Shown in pieces: positions 11,095 through 23,395 of a DNA stretch of 64,000 nt. Numbering within the stretch: the first letter of the stretch is position 1; each line of letters opens with the position of its first letter. A program made the position numbers and the translations under genes. The stretch is from contig JAQFVV010012405.1 in assembly GCA_028023455.1 (NCBI GenBank), positions 6,721,334 to 6,785,333 on the forward strand, written 5' to 3'. Source of the stretch: Epiperipatus broadwayi. Lineage: Eukaryota > Onychophora > Udeonychophora > Euonychophora > Peripatidae. Under the pieces are notes generated by a model. That model did no database searches. It had not been told where the DNA came from and worked only from the letters and a program-made list of their open reading frames with translations.

Positions 11095-11350
11095 TATAAA
11101 AGAATACCAAAGATAATTCAAAGAGATAAAAAGAATAAAAGTGACTTATTTACAGAATTAGTATTTTATGATCATAATAAAAATTGTAAATGTAAATTTA
11201 ATTTTCATATGAAAGGAATTAAGATTTTAAATCAAGAAAAAAGTAATGAAAAAAAGAAAAATTAAAGAGGCAATTTTTATTAATTGTTATAAAAATACGA
11301 TAATAATCAGACAATCAGTGCATATTAAGATTAGTGAATCATGGGATATG
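11095..11350 (+). pseudogene. GIY-YIG endonuclease C-terminal remnant, inverted partner
   Basis: Plus-strand translation gives KILNQEKSNEKKK, a frameshift, then IKEAIFINCYKNTIIIRQ, homologous to the minus-strand copy at 10500-10785. It carries stops and an indel, so it is a pseudogene. Confidence 0.6.
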
Positions 11351-11659
11351 TAAATTTTCACATGGTCTCCAGTTAATACTGTTTTACTCCATTTTGAAAT
11401 CAAGTCAGTTTAATTGAAAATGATTATGAATATAATTGAAAGTACTATTATTGATTAAAGTTTATATTGGAATTTTACTTTGTTATTTACCGTTATTACA
11501 TTTTATTACAATACTTTTACTAGCAGATATTTATTGTATTATGTATATATTGAATAACAGATTCACATTACTATGAATGCACACTCTTAAAAATGCATTT
11601 GGTTATTAAAAAGTCAAAATTTATTTATTCAGTAGTATTACAGGTAAAATTAAGCATTC

Positions 11660-11765
11660 TTTTTTTTTCCATATGTCAAATGCGTTGACTAGGAAGCGAA
11701 CCTGGATCAGCTGCTTGGAAGGCAGTTAGTTATGCTAACCACTAGGCCACCAATGCTTGACATTT
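11660..11765 (-). mobile_element. tRNA-Gly-like SINE
   Basis: The minus strand reads GCATTGGTGGCCTAGTGGTTAGCAT... in pieces: A box GTGGCCTAGTGG, anticodon-arm CTGCCTTCCAAGCAG, B box GGTTCGCTTCC. It ends in GCATTTGACATATG plus a T-run on the plus strand (poly-A). A second close copy is at 27003-27093. The flanks do not give a clean TSD. Confidence 0.75.
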
Positions 11766-13711
11766 TAAAAATTAACATGTTTTCCACCAAAATGCTATAA
11801 TTTTGATTTATTCTGTTTTCCTTTTTATTATTATTAATAAATTAAATCTTTTGTAAGAATGTTTTATCTTTTTGGTGCGTGCCCAGTCAAAACTTTTCCA
11901 CTCCTTTCTCAGATACATCCATTTAAATTTTTTAATCTTTACAATATTATATCATTAAGAAATTTGAGTTTGGATCTAATTTTTTTTTGTCTTTTAAATT
12001 TTGCTAATAAACTGTAGTGCCTGCAACATTAGGGCAGTAATACATTGATGAATTTGGGAACTGAATATTCCTAAGTCAAAACTCAACCAGGCACTTGTGG
12101 TGTTGTAATGGCAGTTGATGCCCTGAGATATTACCCAATTATTTATTGCAGTATTGCTGTTTTTCATGCTGATTTGTATTACATTCACGTTATGGTTAAT
12201 GTTGTATTATATATTTTATAAAATTGTTTTTTTCAAAGTCAGGCGCTGAGATATTAGTTGCCCCTTCCCATTGTTTACTGCATTCACTTCTAACCCACCT
12301 GTAACATTTTTTAAAATTTAGTATCTTTAATGTGCTTTGATACATTAAATTAGAGATGAAAATAATGAATCTTAAACTGTGCTATTATAGGTAAGATTTA
12401 CCACATAGCATTCTACTATAAATGTTTTTTTTTGTATTTTATTGGCTACATGAACAGTCATCTCACCTACCCAGATACTCATCAGTAGATCTTCAATATC
12501 CAATTATGAATTAATAGAAATCCTTTTTTTTTTTGTCAGAGAGTGGTTAAAAAAAAATCGTATTTTTCACCTGTGAAAATGTGTGCGAGTTTTAATCAGA
12601 TTTGAACTCCAACTCATACTAATCATCTTCAGTGACAATATTTTCATTTAAAATGAATATCTTTAATATCTATATACAATATACTGGCACGTGTGTGTTC
12701 TAACGAAAAATTAAATGTTTGCTTTTTAAAAAATAATCTCTCATGTTTTCTTTTGTTTATATAATTTACTTTTTATGATTATATATAATGGACATCTCTT
12801 TAACTCAAAGCATCTTTTGATCTCTTACATTGTAAAATCATTGCTTAAAACCTGCATTAACCTTATTTCAAGAATGAGTAACCTGTATCAATTAATACTA
12901 CATAATCTCCGAGGATTAGGCAAAATTGAAATGGTCATTAATTAATGGATCTTCTAATTGATCAAGAAATAAGTCCTATTCACTGCCGCCAATATGGCAA
13001 TCAAATCATATATAATTTCTAATTGGTTTGTTTAAGAGACAGAGGGGGGAAATACTATTAATTTTATAAAAAAGGAGAAGGTAAGAGTGTTTTTTTTTTT
13101 TTTTTAAACCGTTTCCTATGATACTGACGGAATTATTAACTCGGTTGTATTTTTCTATCTACTCTGCCAGTTAAAAGCATTATAGTTAAATGTTATTTAA
13201 GCTTCATTTTGTTAGTGATGGGGAAGATGCTAGAGCTTATCTCTAGGAAGAGGAGGAGCAATGACTTTTCATGAATGAGTAATGACTAAAAGATTAGAGA
13301 TCTAAATAAAATAGAAACAAAGACTGATCCACACAAAGACATTAATTTCAAACAAAAAGAAGCTAAAAATAAACAGTTCAATCACTGTTTTGCTATAATA
13401 CCAATAACTAGGTAAAGGTGACACAGGTGTGTGTAGGTAAACTTAGGAGATCAGTCATAAATTGCTTTGTCAGTCATCAACAATTACTTAGGGAGAAACT
13501 CAAAATCTAAAATAAATTATTAACTTTTAAAAACATGGTATTTCTCAGTTTTAATATATTTTAAAATGAATTTATAAAATATTTAATTAAACTCCTCATT
13601 ATTCAAAATATTCAGATTCAGACACGTATGTATTAATGTACACACACATATACACATATGTAAATATATAAATGTATAAAAAACCTCATGGAGTTGCGAT
13701 AGTCCTTTGGC
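11766..13711. other. AT-rich spacer
   Basis: Homopolymer tracts at 12526-12535 and 13089-13105. The 64-codon minus frame at 11994-12188 has no recognisable features. TCATCAG at 12479-12485 was checked as a hammerhead core and lacks the second box. Confidence 0.45.
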
Positions 13712-14014
13712 TTGCTATTCTTACAATCTGAGATCAGATCCGTGCCGGCAAAACTTGAAAACATTTTAAAAGAAAATCAAACTTATATTTTTTTTTCAGG
13801 TAACCAAACCATAAACAACCCGCTAAACATTTCAGTATTGTTCGACAAATTAAACTATAGGGTGAAAAACTGTTCAAACTCTCGTCACCTGACAATTGGC
13901 ATGCATGTGATGTCTTTTTTACTGTTTCTTTGTAGGGGATTGTTAAAGGGGTCTTTACATTATAATAAACTACTTAAAGATTATTTTATACACACATATG
14001 TGTGTGTATCGTGA
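13712..14014 (+). other. 100-codon open frame, uncertain
   Basis: This is one of the longest frames in the window, in sequence slightly richer in G+C than its surroundings. The middle has NxT/NxS-like sites (NQT) and a short hydrophobic stretch MSFLLFLC. It ends in a CA-repeat that encodes the last residues, which argues against a real gene. No family recognised, no splice or promoter context found. Confidence 0.15.
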
Positions 14015-14584
14015 ATATATATATATTCGCTGCTTTAAAGGCTTCTATGTAATAATGGTAATTCAAATCCAAAATGGAACCGAGAAATTGTCTTCAGATA
14101 AAAGAGATGTTTTCTTCCTTACTTAATTGAAAGGGTTGAATTTTTTTTTTTTTTACTTTAAATAATTGGCACATAGCTAATCAAGCCTTTCAAAATTAGC
14201 TACTAATGGGCATTGAGCTATTTTTGTTAGAACATAAAGTAAATTTTAATTAACTGAGGTTTATCTGAAAAGGATTGAAATATAATGCAATATTCTTAAC
14301 TTGATATAAAGAGTATATATTTAAATAAATCAACGATATAACACAATATAAAATATCTTTATATAACAGCAATAATATATATAATAATAATAATCATACA
14401 CAAAAAGAGCTCTTTCTGGCAAATATTATTCTATGTGCTTTAACTAAGTTACAATTACGATCTACATTGCATATACAGTGACATTATATTTATATATATA
14501 TATAAAATTAACTATAACTTATTAAAACCACATAATGATTTTTAAGATATACAAAAAAAATCTATATAAATGTATATTACATAG

Positions 14585-14940
14585 TCTTCCATTTTCAAAT
14601 TAATTGATGTTTTATATATGTTCATATAATTATTTTTTTTATAATTAATGTAATTGGTTTCATATATCTTCTTTCTATTAGGTTCTTTAATATAATTTAA
14701 AGGACTTATATTTTTGACACAATCTATTTTATGTCTGAATTTTAAATAATGAATATATAAGGCAGATTATCATCTCTTCTATTAATAGCATTATTATGTT
14801 CTTCTGCTCTTTCATCTGTTTCCCTGTATGTCCATGATAAACCATGTAACAATTTCCACAAGTAATTTTATATACAATTCCCTTTTTATATCTCATATCA
14901 TCTCTTATTTTATAATTACCTATTAATTTGTCAAGTTTTT
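14585..14940 (-). pseudogene. GIY-YIG endonuclease remnant (Penelope-like)
   Basis: Minus-strand translation gives GIVYKITCGNCYMVYHGHTG followed by KQMKEQK, then, after a frameshift, KFRHKIDCVKNISPLNYIKE. This matches the retroelement GIY-YIG layout (G-V-Y-K-I-x-C-x-x-C, then Y-x-G-x-T/S, then R/K-x-x-E) that follows the reverse transcriptase in Penelope-like elements. Two-cysteine insertion present; the YIG glycine position reads YHG. Frameshifts and stops make it non-functional. Confidence 0.7.
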
Positions 14941-14984
14941 ACTATTTGACCATCCTATGTTAATGCTTTTATCCATATAATTTT

Positions 14985-14990
<6 letters not shown>

Positions 14991-15020
<30 letters not shown>
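14991..15020. repeat. (TA)n microsatellite
   Basis: About 15 alternating TA units. Confidence 0.9.
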
Positions 15021-17843
15021 CAAATATGAAATCTGTAATTAGTTTATATATCTTTTTAATTTTATATTTATTGATTACAGACAAAATATGCTTACTAGAA
15101 TTAAAGATTTACAAAATAATGCAGCTTGTTTGTATTTAAGTGAAAATAAAATTCTGAAGCAATTCTGATTGAATTTGTTTTGTACAGTGTACTTTACTCA
15201 AAGCCGCAATTGAACTTTTCAATTTCATTGAGCTTCTGGAATACAATTTTCAGAATAAAAATCTTTATAAAAAATAAAACCATGCAGAATGTTGAATTTT
15301 CCTACAAGAATATGTTTTTATAGAAAAAAAACTAACGTCTAGGATATAGTCAGAGCAGAAGTTCAGTGGCTGCTGGTCTAAAAAGTGCTGCAACATTGTT
15401 CCCCCTCCCCCCAAAAAAAAAAAACCAGAAAAAAAATACAAAAATTATTAAATTTTTGCTGTTTGGAATTCAACAATATAACAATCATTCAATGTTTTGA
15501 ATAATTATTATAGAAATATAATTGATTAAAAATATTTTTAAATGCTTTATTTCCGAAACTGTAATATAAGCAAAAGATACAAACAATGTATCGAGAGCAC
15601 TTTCATAATTGTTTGCACTAATAAAGCTTTGCTCTCAATACACTGTTCTTATCTTTTAATTATTACTAATTAAACTGTTTTTAAAAATAATTATTTTAAT
15701 GATGCTTAAGATTCTATTCAAGAATGCTACTAATTATAGCAATGTCTGAAACACCATATTCAGTAGCTTTCTGCAAGTTTCACTGATATTTATTTGTTCT
15801 TATTAAAGCACGAATTTAGCAAAAATTATTTATCAATTTTAAAATTAGATACTGCTTCTGCTATCTAATCTTAATCTTTGTTAAATTTATCCACAATCCC
15901 TTATCTTTGTTTAGTTTTTAACTTTTTTTCCCAACAAGCTTATCTAAAATTGATGTTTCTTTCTTCAATTCTGAATCCATATGTGTCTTCATTAAATCTG
16001 TTTTTCTTATTATACATTCAGTATGCAAAGGGTACATGTAATATGTGGCTTTGTTTATCTTTCTCTTCAGCAATATGAATCAAATCAATTTTACTCTAGT
16101 TTATTTAAAGTATAATGTATGGATACATTACGCAGTTTAAACTAGCCAACTGAATCAAAGACTTTTCTAGATTCAAACACATTATACTAAATGAATTAAA
16201 TTATTATTACTGGATATTTTAAAATACATTAGTTGTCATTATCAAAGTCTTCTTAAAATTAAATATTTAGTATTAAATTTGAATATGTAAAACAATAAAT
16301 GAGTAAACCAATTTTAAATAGCCTATGTTGGAGATGAGATTTCATTAGAATTTTCTCAAAAAAACTTTAAAAAATATTATTTTCCAGGCTGATTATCCTC
16401 AATACAATGAAGATTTGGGTATCTTTTTTTTCTTGTTTTACCCTCTAATTATAAATAAATGACTATCTAGGTTTATTATGAGTTGGAAATCTGGAAAAAA
16501 ATTTGAAGATAGAATTTTTTGGAAGAAGTTTGTGTATTTTGCCTAGATTTTCAGTTCCATCCAGCTTATAGAAACAATAGAATGATGCATAAGCTACAGA
16601 GTCCATTAACCTATTTTAACCATTTGGTACAGAACAACATGTCAGTCATGTGTCATAGCTGATTGGTTGAAATTTCATTTTTTTTTACATTATGTAAAAA
16701 CTATAAGCATGATATCATCAGAAATATGGGCATTCAATCTGTCGTAAAAATATCTTTTAAATGCCATCTTTTCAATAGAAATCGGAAGAAATTTGAATTT
16801 TTTATGAATTTTTTTTTTAAACAGACAGATTTAATTTTTTTCTACTTTGGTCAATTTTCTAGTTTACACAAAGCAATAAAAGCAGAAAATTGTAAACTGC
16901 CTTATTATATAGTGAAAATGGATTAAAAATACACAGGTCATTTGCATTCAAGGCCTATAATGGGATGTGAACATAATCGTAGAATATATATATTGTAAGT
17001 AGATTTTTAAAATTTTTTAATATTTTTAATTTATTAATATAATTTATTAATTTGCCTTTATATTGGTGTGTGTGTGTGTGTGTGTAATATATAAATTATA
17101 AATAATGTAATATTAAAATCATTTATGCTCTTTATTATACGGTATATAAATTATTATTCATATGTACAATAATTTTATGTCTTTGATATTAATAATTTAT
17201 TATGTTTATATGGTGTGTTTACTCTTGCATGTTGTATAACAAGTAATGATTTACATATATATATATAGAGCAGTGCAATGTAAATTTTAAAAACATAATC
17301 AAATGTACAGAAAGGTTGCAGTTGATAAAGCATTCACAAAATTTACTGGGCATAGTACCATGTGAAAATATAAACACTTAAAACCAATAAAAGAGAGATT
17401 TCAAATGATGTTTGTGTAGTAGTAGCCACAATGGTTATGCATATACCACATGGAATTGTATGCAGGCAAAGAATCATTCTGATTCTTGCCTATGCCTTGA
17501 TACTCATGCTGTGGAGTCAGTAGTTTTGCCACATCTTGCATCACATTATTTTCAAGTCTATAGCTAGCAAATGAGCTATATGCAAATAAATTATATCTTT
17601 GTGGGACAATAAATATAACAAGATAGCATCACTGGTGTGCATAAAGAATATAAACATCACTGATGTACACAAAAAAATATAAAATGAAGAGATGAAACTC
17701 ATTTTATCAGTGATACAGACAGTAGCCTACAATTTCTAGTTTTAGATAGACAAGAAGCCAATTGCTATGATGACAAATGCATATCTATCTTCTGGAAATG
17801 ATTTGTTTTGTATCTTTTATTAGGATGAATCTTTTTCTTATAG
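15021..17843. other. AT-rich spacer with a (TG)n tract
   Basis: A (TG) run lies at about 17067-17085. The 66- and 87-codon plus frames (15878-16078, 16663-16926) have AT-driven composition and no recognisable domain. At about 17625-17675 a short direct repeat (ATCACTGGTGTGCATAAAGA versus ATCACTGATGTACACAAAA) is present. Confidence 0.45.
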
Positions 17844-17940
17844 ATGCCTTTGAAATTTGGTAACTTTTGGGGTACAAGATAAAAATGAAGAATTCATATG
17901 CGACTTGTTTTGGAGATTCTGAAGCTATGGATTATCTCAG
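17844..17940 (+). CDS. Candidate short host exon with start codon
   Basis: The segment is bounded by a pyrimidine-rich acceptor (CTTTTTCTTATAG, ending 17843) and a strong donor (CTCAG followed by GTAAGAAG at 17941). Upstream of 17885 every frame is closed, but an ATG at 17885 preceded by AAAA opens 18 codons (MKNSYATCFGDSEAMDYL) plus two bases running in frame into the donor. It could be an exon with a 5' untranslated part and the first coding residues. I do not recognise the protein and cannot find the next exon, so this is a weak call that rests on splice signals only. Confidence 0.25.
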
Positions 17941-18371
17941 GTAAGAAGTATTATATATGGTTTGAAAGATAATTTTGTGAGGAATACAAAGAAATTATCA
18001 CTGAAGATGTAATTTAAACTTAGTTAATGATAAATTAGAAATTATGAACAAACAATAAAGTAATGGATGTTTAATTTCTTTTTTCCTTATTTTTTAAATA
18101 ATTATCACTATTTGTTTTAGACTTATTGTTTTCCTTTGTTTTTCTAGTTTCTATTAATGTAAAGCTTTTTGTTCTAACATTATTAAAACTGAAGATATTG
18201 TGAAAATAGTGTCTCAGGTCAGTTTTAAAAAAAATTCAATATGGCGCCTGAAAACTGAACTAGTTAACAAATGGAAGCTATGATTGCCCATTAACAAGAA
18301 TCATAAGACCATTTACAAAATATTTCTATTATCAGTTTTAATGTTTTAATATATATTATATATAATAAAGT

Positions 18372-18680
18372 TTTACATTCAAATATCAGCCTTTCAAGCT
18401 AATTATGCATGCGCTTTGCGAGTGTTAAATAATAAATGAATACTTTCCTTTCCAATACAAGATATAATATTTATGCAGGAATAAAATGAATCACCTATTC
18501 CTACAACTCAAATGCTTATATATGAGCAAATCTGAAGTACTGGCAAGGAAAGCATGAGGAAAAACCACTCACTTTAAATTACTATTTACGATGTCTGAAT
18601 GAATGACATCGGTGAAATTGTCTAGAATTTGCTAAACGTCACTCTAAGTGAAACTTAATCATATATAAAAGCTTTTTGAC
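18372..18680 (-). repeat. Family E repeat, copy E1
   Basis: The plus strand reads TACATTCAAATATCAGCCTT, then GCGAGTGTTAAATAATAAATG and AATCTGAAGTACTGGCA. It matches, in reverse complement, the tandem copies at 48.65-49.24 kb and the fold-back at 35.96-36.32 kb. Non-coding, about 310-340 bp. Confidence 0.75.
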
Positions 18681-20042
18681 CCTCATAAAAAAATAGTACT
18701 CAAATATGAATCTGTATTAGATAATTTGCTGGGTTGGATATTGATCAGATACTTGAAAGGAAAATCCTAAGCTTTTTGGAAAAGATTTTCACTCAGTGTG
18801 GATTCAAACCCAGCTTGTATGCATGCTAGACAGATGTGCTATTTTTACATTACCAAACTTTTCATATATATGTAAATGTTTTTATGCAGCACATTAATAT
18901 GCTTTTTCTCCCCAAAAGAAAGATGAGATCATCCTTCAGAATTACATAAAGACCAAGTACTAATTATTGATTGTAGCATCTGGTAGCTTAGATTCTGCTT
19001 GTCATTTTTAAATGTAATTTATTACAGCATCTCACATTTAGATATTTTTTTTTTGGTATTCGTATTTTAATTATTATTTTATAAAGGGAATAAAAAGGCT
19101 TTAAAAGATCTGAAAATTTTCTATTCCTTATATGTATATTATTTATTAAATTTTTTATTGCATTTCAAGTGGCTTCGGTTAATTTTATTGGAAACAAATC
19201 GAACGTAACAAAGGAGGAGTTCTCTATTCCTTTCGAAAAAAAATTTTTTTAATTGAATCTGGTGTAAAACATAAAAATGTTAATCGAATTTGTCAATTTC
19301 AATAATTAAAATCTAATTTTTGCTTTTTGTTCTGAAGTGAAAATAATATTAAGATACAATTTAAATGGATTATATTAAACATGAAATAGATATTTTTTCA
19401 AGTGTGTAAAAAAATTACATTGAAGATATTGATTGATTTTTTTTTTTTGAGTGAGCTACTAATTTTCTGGTATCACAAGAAAAAGAAAAATCCCGTATTG
19501 TACTCACAAATCTTTTTTTTTTTTTTTAATTTATAAGTCAAAATAACAAAATAACTTTATGAATAAAATTAAGGATATCATATTATAGCTTAAGGGATTT
19601 GATAATTGATATAATTAAGCCCAGATTTTTTAATACATATTAAAAAATATCTTTAATGATGATTTGAATTTTAATTAGTTTTTTTTTCTTTTAATTCCAT
19701 CGTTGCAACCGAACCATTTTTCAAGTTTGCTTTACACTTTTTTTGTTGATATTTTTAATTTAACTGCATTTAGAAATCCATGCAGTAATTAAATTTAATG
19801 TAATTTGATAATTAACCAAATTATGCAAAATATCAAAATAAAATTTTTCATATAAAAACGAGGAAATTAGATATTGTTGAAATATTAACATTCAGATCTT
19901 CAAGTGATTATATAATTCATTTGCTTTATAATCTTTGAATCTTATGTTACATAAACATGTTTATATATGTAAATGTGTAAAAGAGAGAACTGAGTTTTAT
20001 ATTTAAAGATATATTTAGGCAGTTATATTCTAAAAGCAAAAC
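18681..20042. other. AT-rich spacer
   Basis: Several T-runs (19042-19051, 19437-19448, 19514-19527) and otherwise nothing recognised. Confidence 0.45.
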
Positions 20043-20183
20043 AATATAATTAATCAAGTCAAGCGTTGTTAGCCGAGAGGTCAGCGCTGCCGCCTTGCAA
20101 GCAAGCAGTTGGTTGCAGACGGTTGTTGCGGGTTCGCCTCCCGGCCGATGCTATGACATATGGGAAAAAATATAATTAATCAA
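20043..20183 (+). mobile_element. tRNA-derived SINE with 15-bp target-site duplication
   Basis: The SINE proper is 20058-20168: A-box region TAGCCGAGAGGTCAGC, a small internal duplication around TTGCAAGCAAGCAGTTGG, B box GCGGGTTCGCCTCCC, end GATGCTATGACATATG and A-tail. It is flanked by AATATAATTAATCAA at 20043-20057 and 20169-20183, a TSD typical of LINE-driven insertion. Confidence 0.9.
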
Positions 20184-20698
20184 TTAAGCCTTTCAAAGAT
20201 ATGACCATGACATTGTAGTAACGTTGATGGGCTTTAGGCACTTCAACTTAAATTCATTTTCTTGTGGCTATACAGGATGGTGATCATGTGATGTTCATTA
20301 ACATTTAACAAATTCTTGAAATCAACATCAATTTTGCATTCAGCAGAAAGCAAATACTGAAACTAAAATATTGATTTTTAATTTAAAAAAGTCTCAAGGT
20401 GTCACTATCACACAGAAAAGCCTGATACAAAAAAATTAACAACACAGATCACTTATGAAAGCTTTTTGGAAGTGCTCACTTAAATTCTGAAAATGAAAAC
20501 ATATTTTCCATATTAATAATTTTTGTTAGTCATTCATTGAACTGTAGATTATTCATTTAATGAATAATATTTCTGTAGTTAGTGTATTTTTCACTACACC
20601 ACTCTCGTGCAAAGTAAAGACTGATTTCTATCCACTTTTAACACCTTGTGGAGGGGTGCAATCATAAACGTATGACCAAAGATATGGGAAAAGGTATA

Positions 20699-20757
20699 TG
20701 ATCTCCAATATGCACATTGCATGCCAAATCAGCACTTATCACTTAGTCCAGGTCACA
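20699..20757 (-). ncRNA. Degenerate hammerhead motif (A4)
   Basis: The minus strand reads GTGATAA in place of CTGATGA and GCAA in place of GAAA. The cleavage nucleotide (A) and stem I inner strand TTGG are preserved. Predicted inactive. Cleavage position would be 20709/20708. Confidence 0.4.
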
Positions 20758-21068
20758 ATCTCTTACACATATCTTTGTCATTGTTCAGCATATATATATA
20801 TAGATAGCCATTTACTACAGTTTAATTAGTAAGTGTCAAATTTATTATTTTCACAACTTTGACACAAACTACTTAATGTAAGTAAATTAATAATTTTTAT
20901 TAGTCATTCATTAGACTTGAGATTATCCATTTAATGAATAATATTTCTGTAGTATAATTTTCACTACCCCACTCTCACACAAAGTAAAGACTGGTTTCTA
21001 TCGACTTTTAATACTTTGTGGAGTGGTATAATCAGAAACATGTGACCAAAGATATGAAAAGGGATATA

Positions 21069-21126
21069 TGATCTCCAACATGCACATTTCATGCCAAATC
21101 AGCACTCATCAGTTGGTCCAAGTCAC
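21069..21126 (-). ncRNA. Hammerhead motif with near-complete core (A5)
   Basis: The minus strand has CCAA, CTGATGA (plus 21106-21112), stem II GTGCTG-ATT-TGGCAT (several G-U pairs), GAAA, stem III ATGTGCAT and stem I strand TTGG then GATCA. The base at the cleavage position is G, which hammerheads do not normally tolerate, so activity is doubtful. The neighbour A4 has A at that position, so the ancestor was probably competent. Confidence 0.55.
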
Positions 21127-21839
21127 AATTTCTTATACATATCTTTGTCATTGTTCAGAGTATATAAATAGCCAATTACTACAGTTTAATTAGTGTCAAA
21201 CTTACCACCCTCACAACTTTGACTGAAAACAATTAATGGAAGTATATTAATAATTTTTATTTGTCATTCATTAGACTAGAGATTATCCATTTAATGACAA
21301 TTACATAACAGAAATATTCTTTAATATATTTTCCATAATTTTTCAAAAATATTTATAAATATTTTTGCAAAATGTTTATAAAATATTATAAGTATATTTA
21401 TGATTAAACCTCAGATTTCATTCAAAAGTATTTGCTTTTAAAAGCAAAGGCATGTGAAATAATAATAACATAAAACAAACAAGTTGTGATTGGTTGTAAA
21501 AGGAATGTCTTAGTAATCACTGTAGCAATTAATTTTGTCATTTTAAAAATAATTACAATGGAATTTATTTTCAAACTGAATTTGCTTCATGTAATCTTAG
21601 CAATTTTGATATAGAGTTAAAACATTTTCTTCCTATCATTATTTACACATTTTCATCTGTAATTATGATAATAAAAATCTTTGGTTGTTTTCTCATCCTG
21701 GGTGTTCGCCTCAAGATGTCGCTATTTCTAGGTAAATTCCTAGAAATATACCGTTTCACCAGCCTTCACCCAACAAAAGAGGAAATTTTCTATGTTATAA
21801 ACTTAGAAAAGTCCTCACGTTATGTTGAGTGAGGAGGTG

Positions 21840-21974
21840 ATGGCGACAGAAGCCAACACAAATGAGACCTCTTTCTACGATAAAACACAGAAAGAGTTCC
21901 TGACGGCTGCCGGTTATAGCTTTTTTCCTATGCTAAAAGCAAAGAGAAAAAAATGCCTTGATTGGCTGCCATAG
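21840..21974 (+). CDS. Small ORF of 44 residues in the TIR element, uncertain
   Basis: The ORF starts MATEANTNETSFYDKTQ and ends KKCLDWLP. It is polar with a basic KAKRKK stretch near residues 33-38. Base composition (about 43% G+C) stands out from the surroundings, which is the main reason to mention it. No family recognised. It could be the first exon of a decayed transposase or a chance frame. Confidence 0.25.
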   Translation: MATEANTNETSFYDKTQKEFLTAAGYSFFPMLKAKRKKCLDWLP

Positions 21975-22279
21975 TAATTGATTTTGTTCACCATTTTCTC
22001 CTAATAGTAGAATATCTATTTTCTCTGTAGTTTCGTGTGAGAGTGTGGGTATTTGAAGCAGTCGTAGTTTTTTAAAATTTGATAAGACGTCTTTTTTTTT
22101 AATGTGTTGTAACTTACTTTACTGTTGTAAGTTTAGTAATAATGTCCTGAAGATTCCATTATGAATGGGTAACCCTCAAAAATTGCTTAGGGTGCGAAAT
22201 GGAAAAAAAATTTAACGATCACGCGAAAGTACCATTTTCGCGAGAATTCGTCCGTGACAAGTTACTTTTGCTATATATA

Positions 22280-22810
22280 TATACACACACAAACAAAAAC
22301 AACCCAGTGTCTAATTATTAGGAATTACTTGTCCAAAAAAAGAAAATTAGTTGGGTATTATTATTATTTTTTTTTTGTTACATTTATTATTTCAAAATAA
22401 GTTTAGTTTTTATATCTACACACTAACAAAAACAATCCAGTTCCTGCTTAATTACTGTCTTAAAAAAAAGAAAAAAAAAGAAAGCAAATTCAATGGGGTT
22501 TGGTTTTTTTCAATGAAGTATTTGAATTATGGTATTTATATATATACAAGATTTACCAAAAAAAAAAAAAAAAAGAAACCCACTTTCTGATTAATTATTG
22601 TCAAAAGAAATGCAAATTAGTCGGTTATCATTTTTAAATTTAGTATTTCAATAACGGTACCCTTTTTATATAGACAGAGTTAACAAAAACAACCCACTTT
22701 CTGATTCATTATTGTCCCCCCCCCCCCAAAAAAAAAAAAAGAAAACAGAAATTAGTCGGGTATCATTTTTCAATTGAATCTTTCAATGACGATCCTTACT
22801 AATAGTAGTC
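22280..22810. repeat. Degenerate tandem array 1, about four units of 120-135 bp
   Basis: Recurring words are AACAAAAACAACCCACTTTC, TGATTAATTATTGTC, AAATTAGTCGGGTATCATT and TTTCAATGACG. Homopolymer insertions (C-run at 22716-22726, A-runs) vary between units. The 79-codon frame 22351-22590 is a product of this array. Confidence 0.7.
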
Positions 22811-22869
22811 GGGTATCAATTCTAAATTGTAGTATATAAATGACGTTACTTTTGATAGATTTAGAATTA

Positions 22870-23395
22870 CATATTGCTTTTTTGATAAAAATAATTGATT
22901 TTTACTCTTGACCAAAAATACTGTAACTTTAAAAAAAGACACACGTAAAGTCCCCCCCAAAAAATGAGAAAAAGCCCCGTAACTTTAAAGACACACACAC
23001 AAACTCAAAAACAATCTAAGATTAATAAACATTGACTTATTACATCTTGCTTTTGAATCAAATGATTGATTTACTCTTGCCAAAAAAAAAGTACTGTAAC
23101 TTTAAAAAGACACACATAAAGTCCCAAAAAAAATATTAGAAAAAGCCCTGTAACTTTAAAGACACACACACAAATTCAAAAACAAGATAAGATTAATAAA
23201 CATTTACTTATTATGTCTTGCTTTTGAATAAAAGTATTGATTTACTCTTGCAAAAAAAAAACCAAAAACCCGTAACTTTAAAAAGACACACATAAAGTCC
23301 AAAAAAAAAAAAGTTAGAAAAACACCGTAACTTTAAAAATACACACACACACACAAACTCAAAAACAAGATAAGATTAATAAACATTTACGAAAA
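22870..23395. repeat. Degenerate tandem array 2, three units of about 172 bp
   Basis: Unit starts are near 22873, 23046 and 23216 at the word TTGCTTTTGAATAAAAG-like. Each unit contains CGTAACTTTAAAAAGACACAC twice-over with an AC-rich segment and AAGATTAATAAACATTTAC. Confidence 0.75.

Larger units (their letters stand above)
10375..11510. repeat. Large inverted pair of PLE 3' ends
   Basis: The left arm (about 10383-10900) and right arm (about 10960-11500) are diverged reverse complements. For example AAATTCCAATATAAACTTTAA on the left matches TTAAAGTTTATATTGGAATTT on the right. Each arm holds the same GIY-YIG coding remnant, pointing toward the arm's outer end. Penelope-like elements often insert as partial inverted or tandem copies. 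Confidence 0.75.
20513..21300 (-). repeat. Family A tandem array, copies A4 and A5 plus partial third unit
   Basis: Unit 1 starts near 20513 (TTAATAATTTTTGTTAGTCATTC), unit 2 near 20889 and a truncated third near 21247, a period of about 370 bp. Each full unit contains CACTACACCACTCTC, a family A core (CCAAATCAGCACT) and ACTACAGTTTAATTAG. The CACTACACCACT part also occurs alone at 42337. Confidence 0.8.

Noticed and set aside
12479-12485. CTGATGA core word on the minus strand
   Set aside because: No GAAA box with a stem II at the right distance.
22351-22590. 79-codon frame
   Set aside because: Made of homopolymer and tandem-array sequence.
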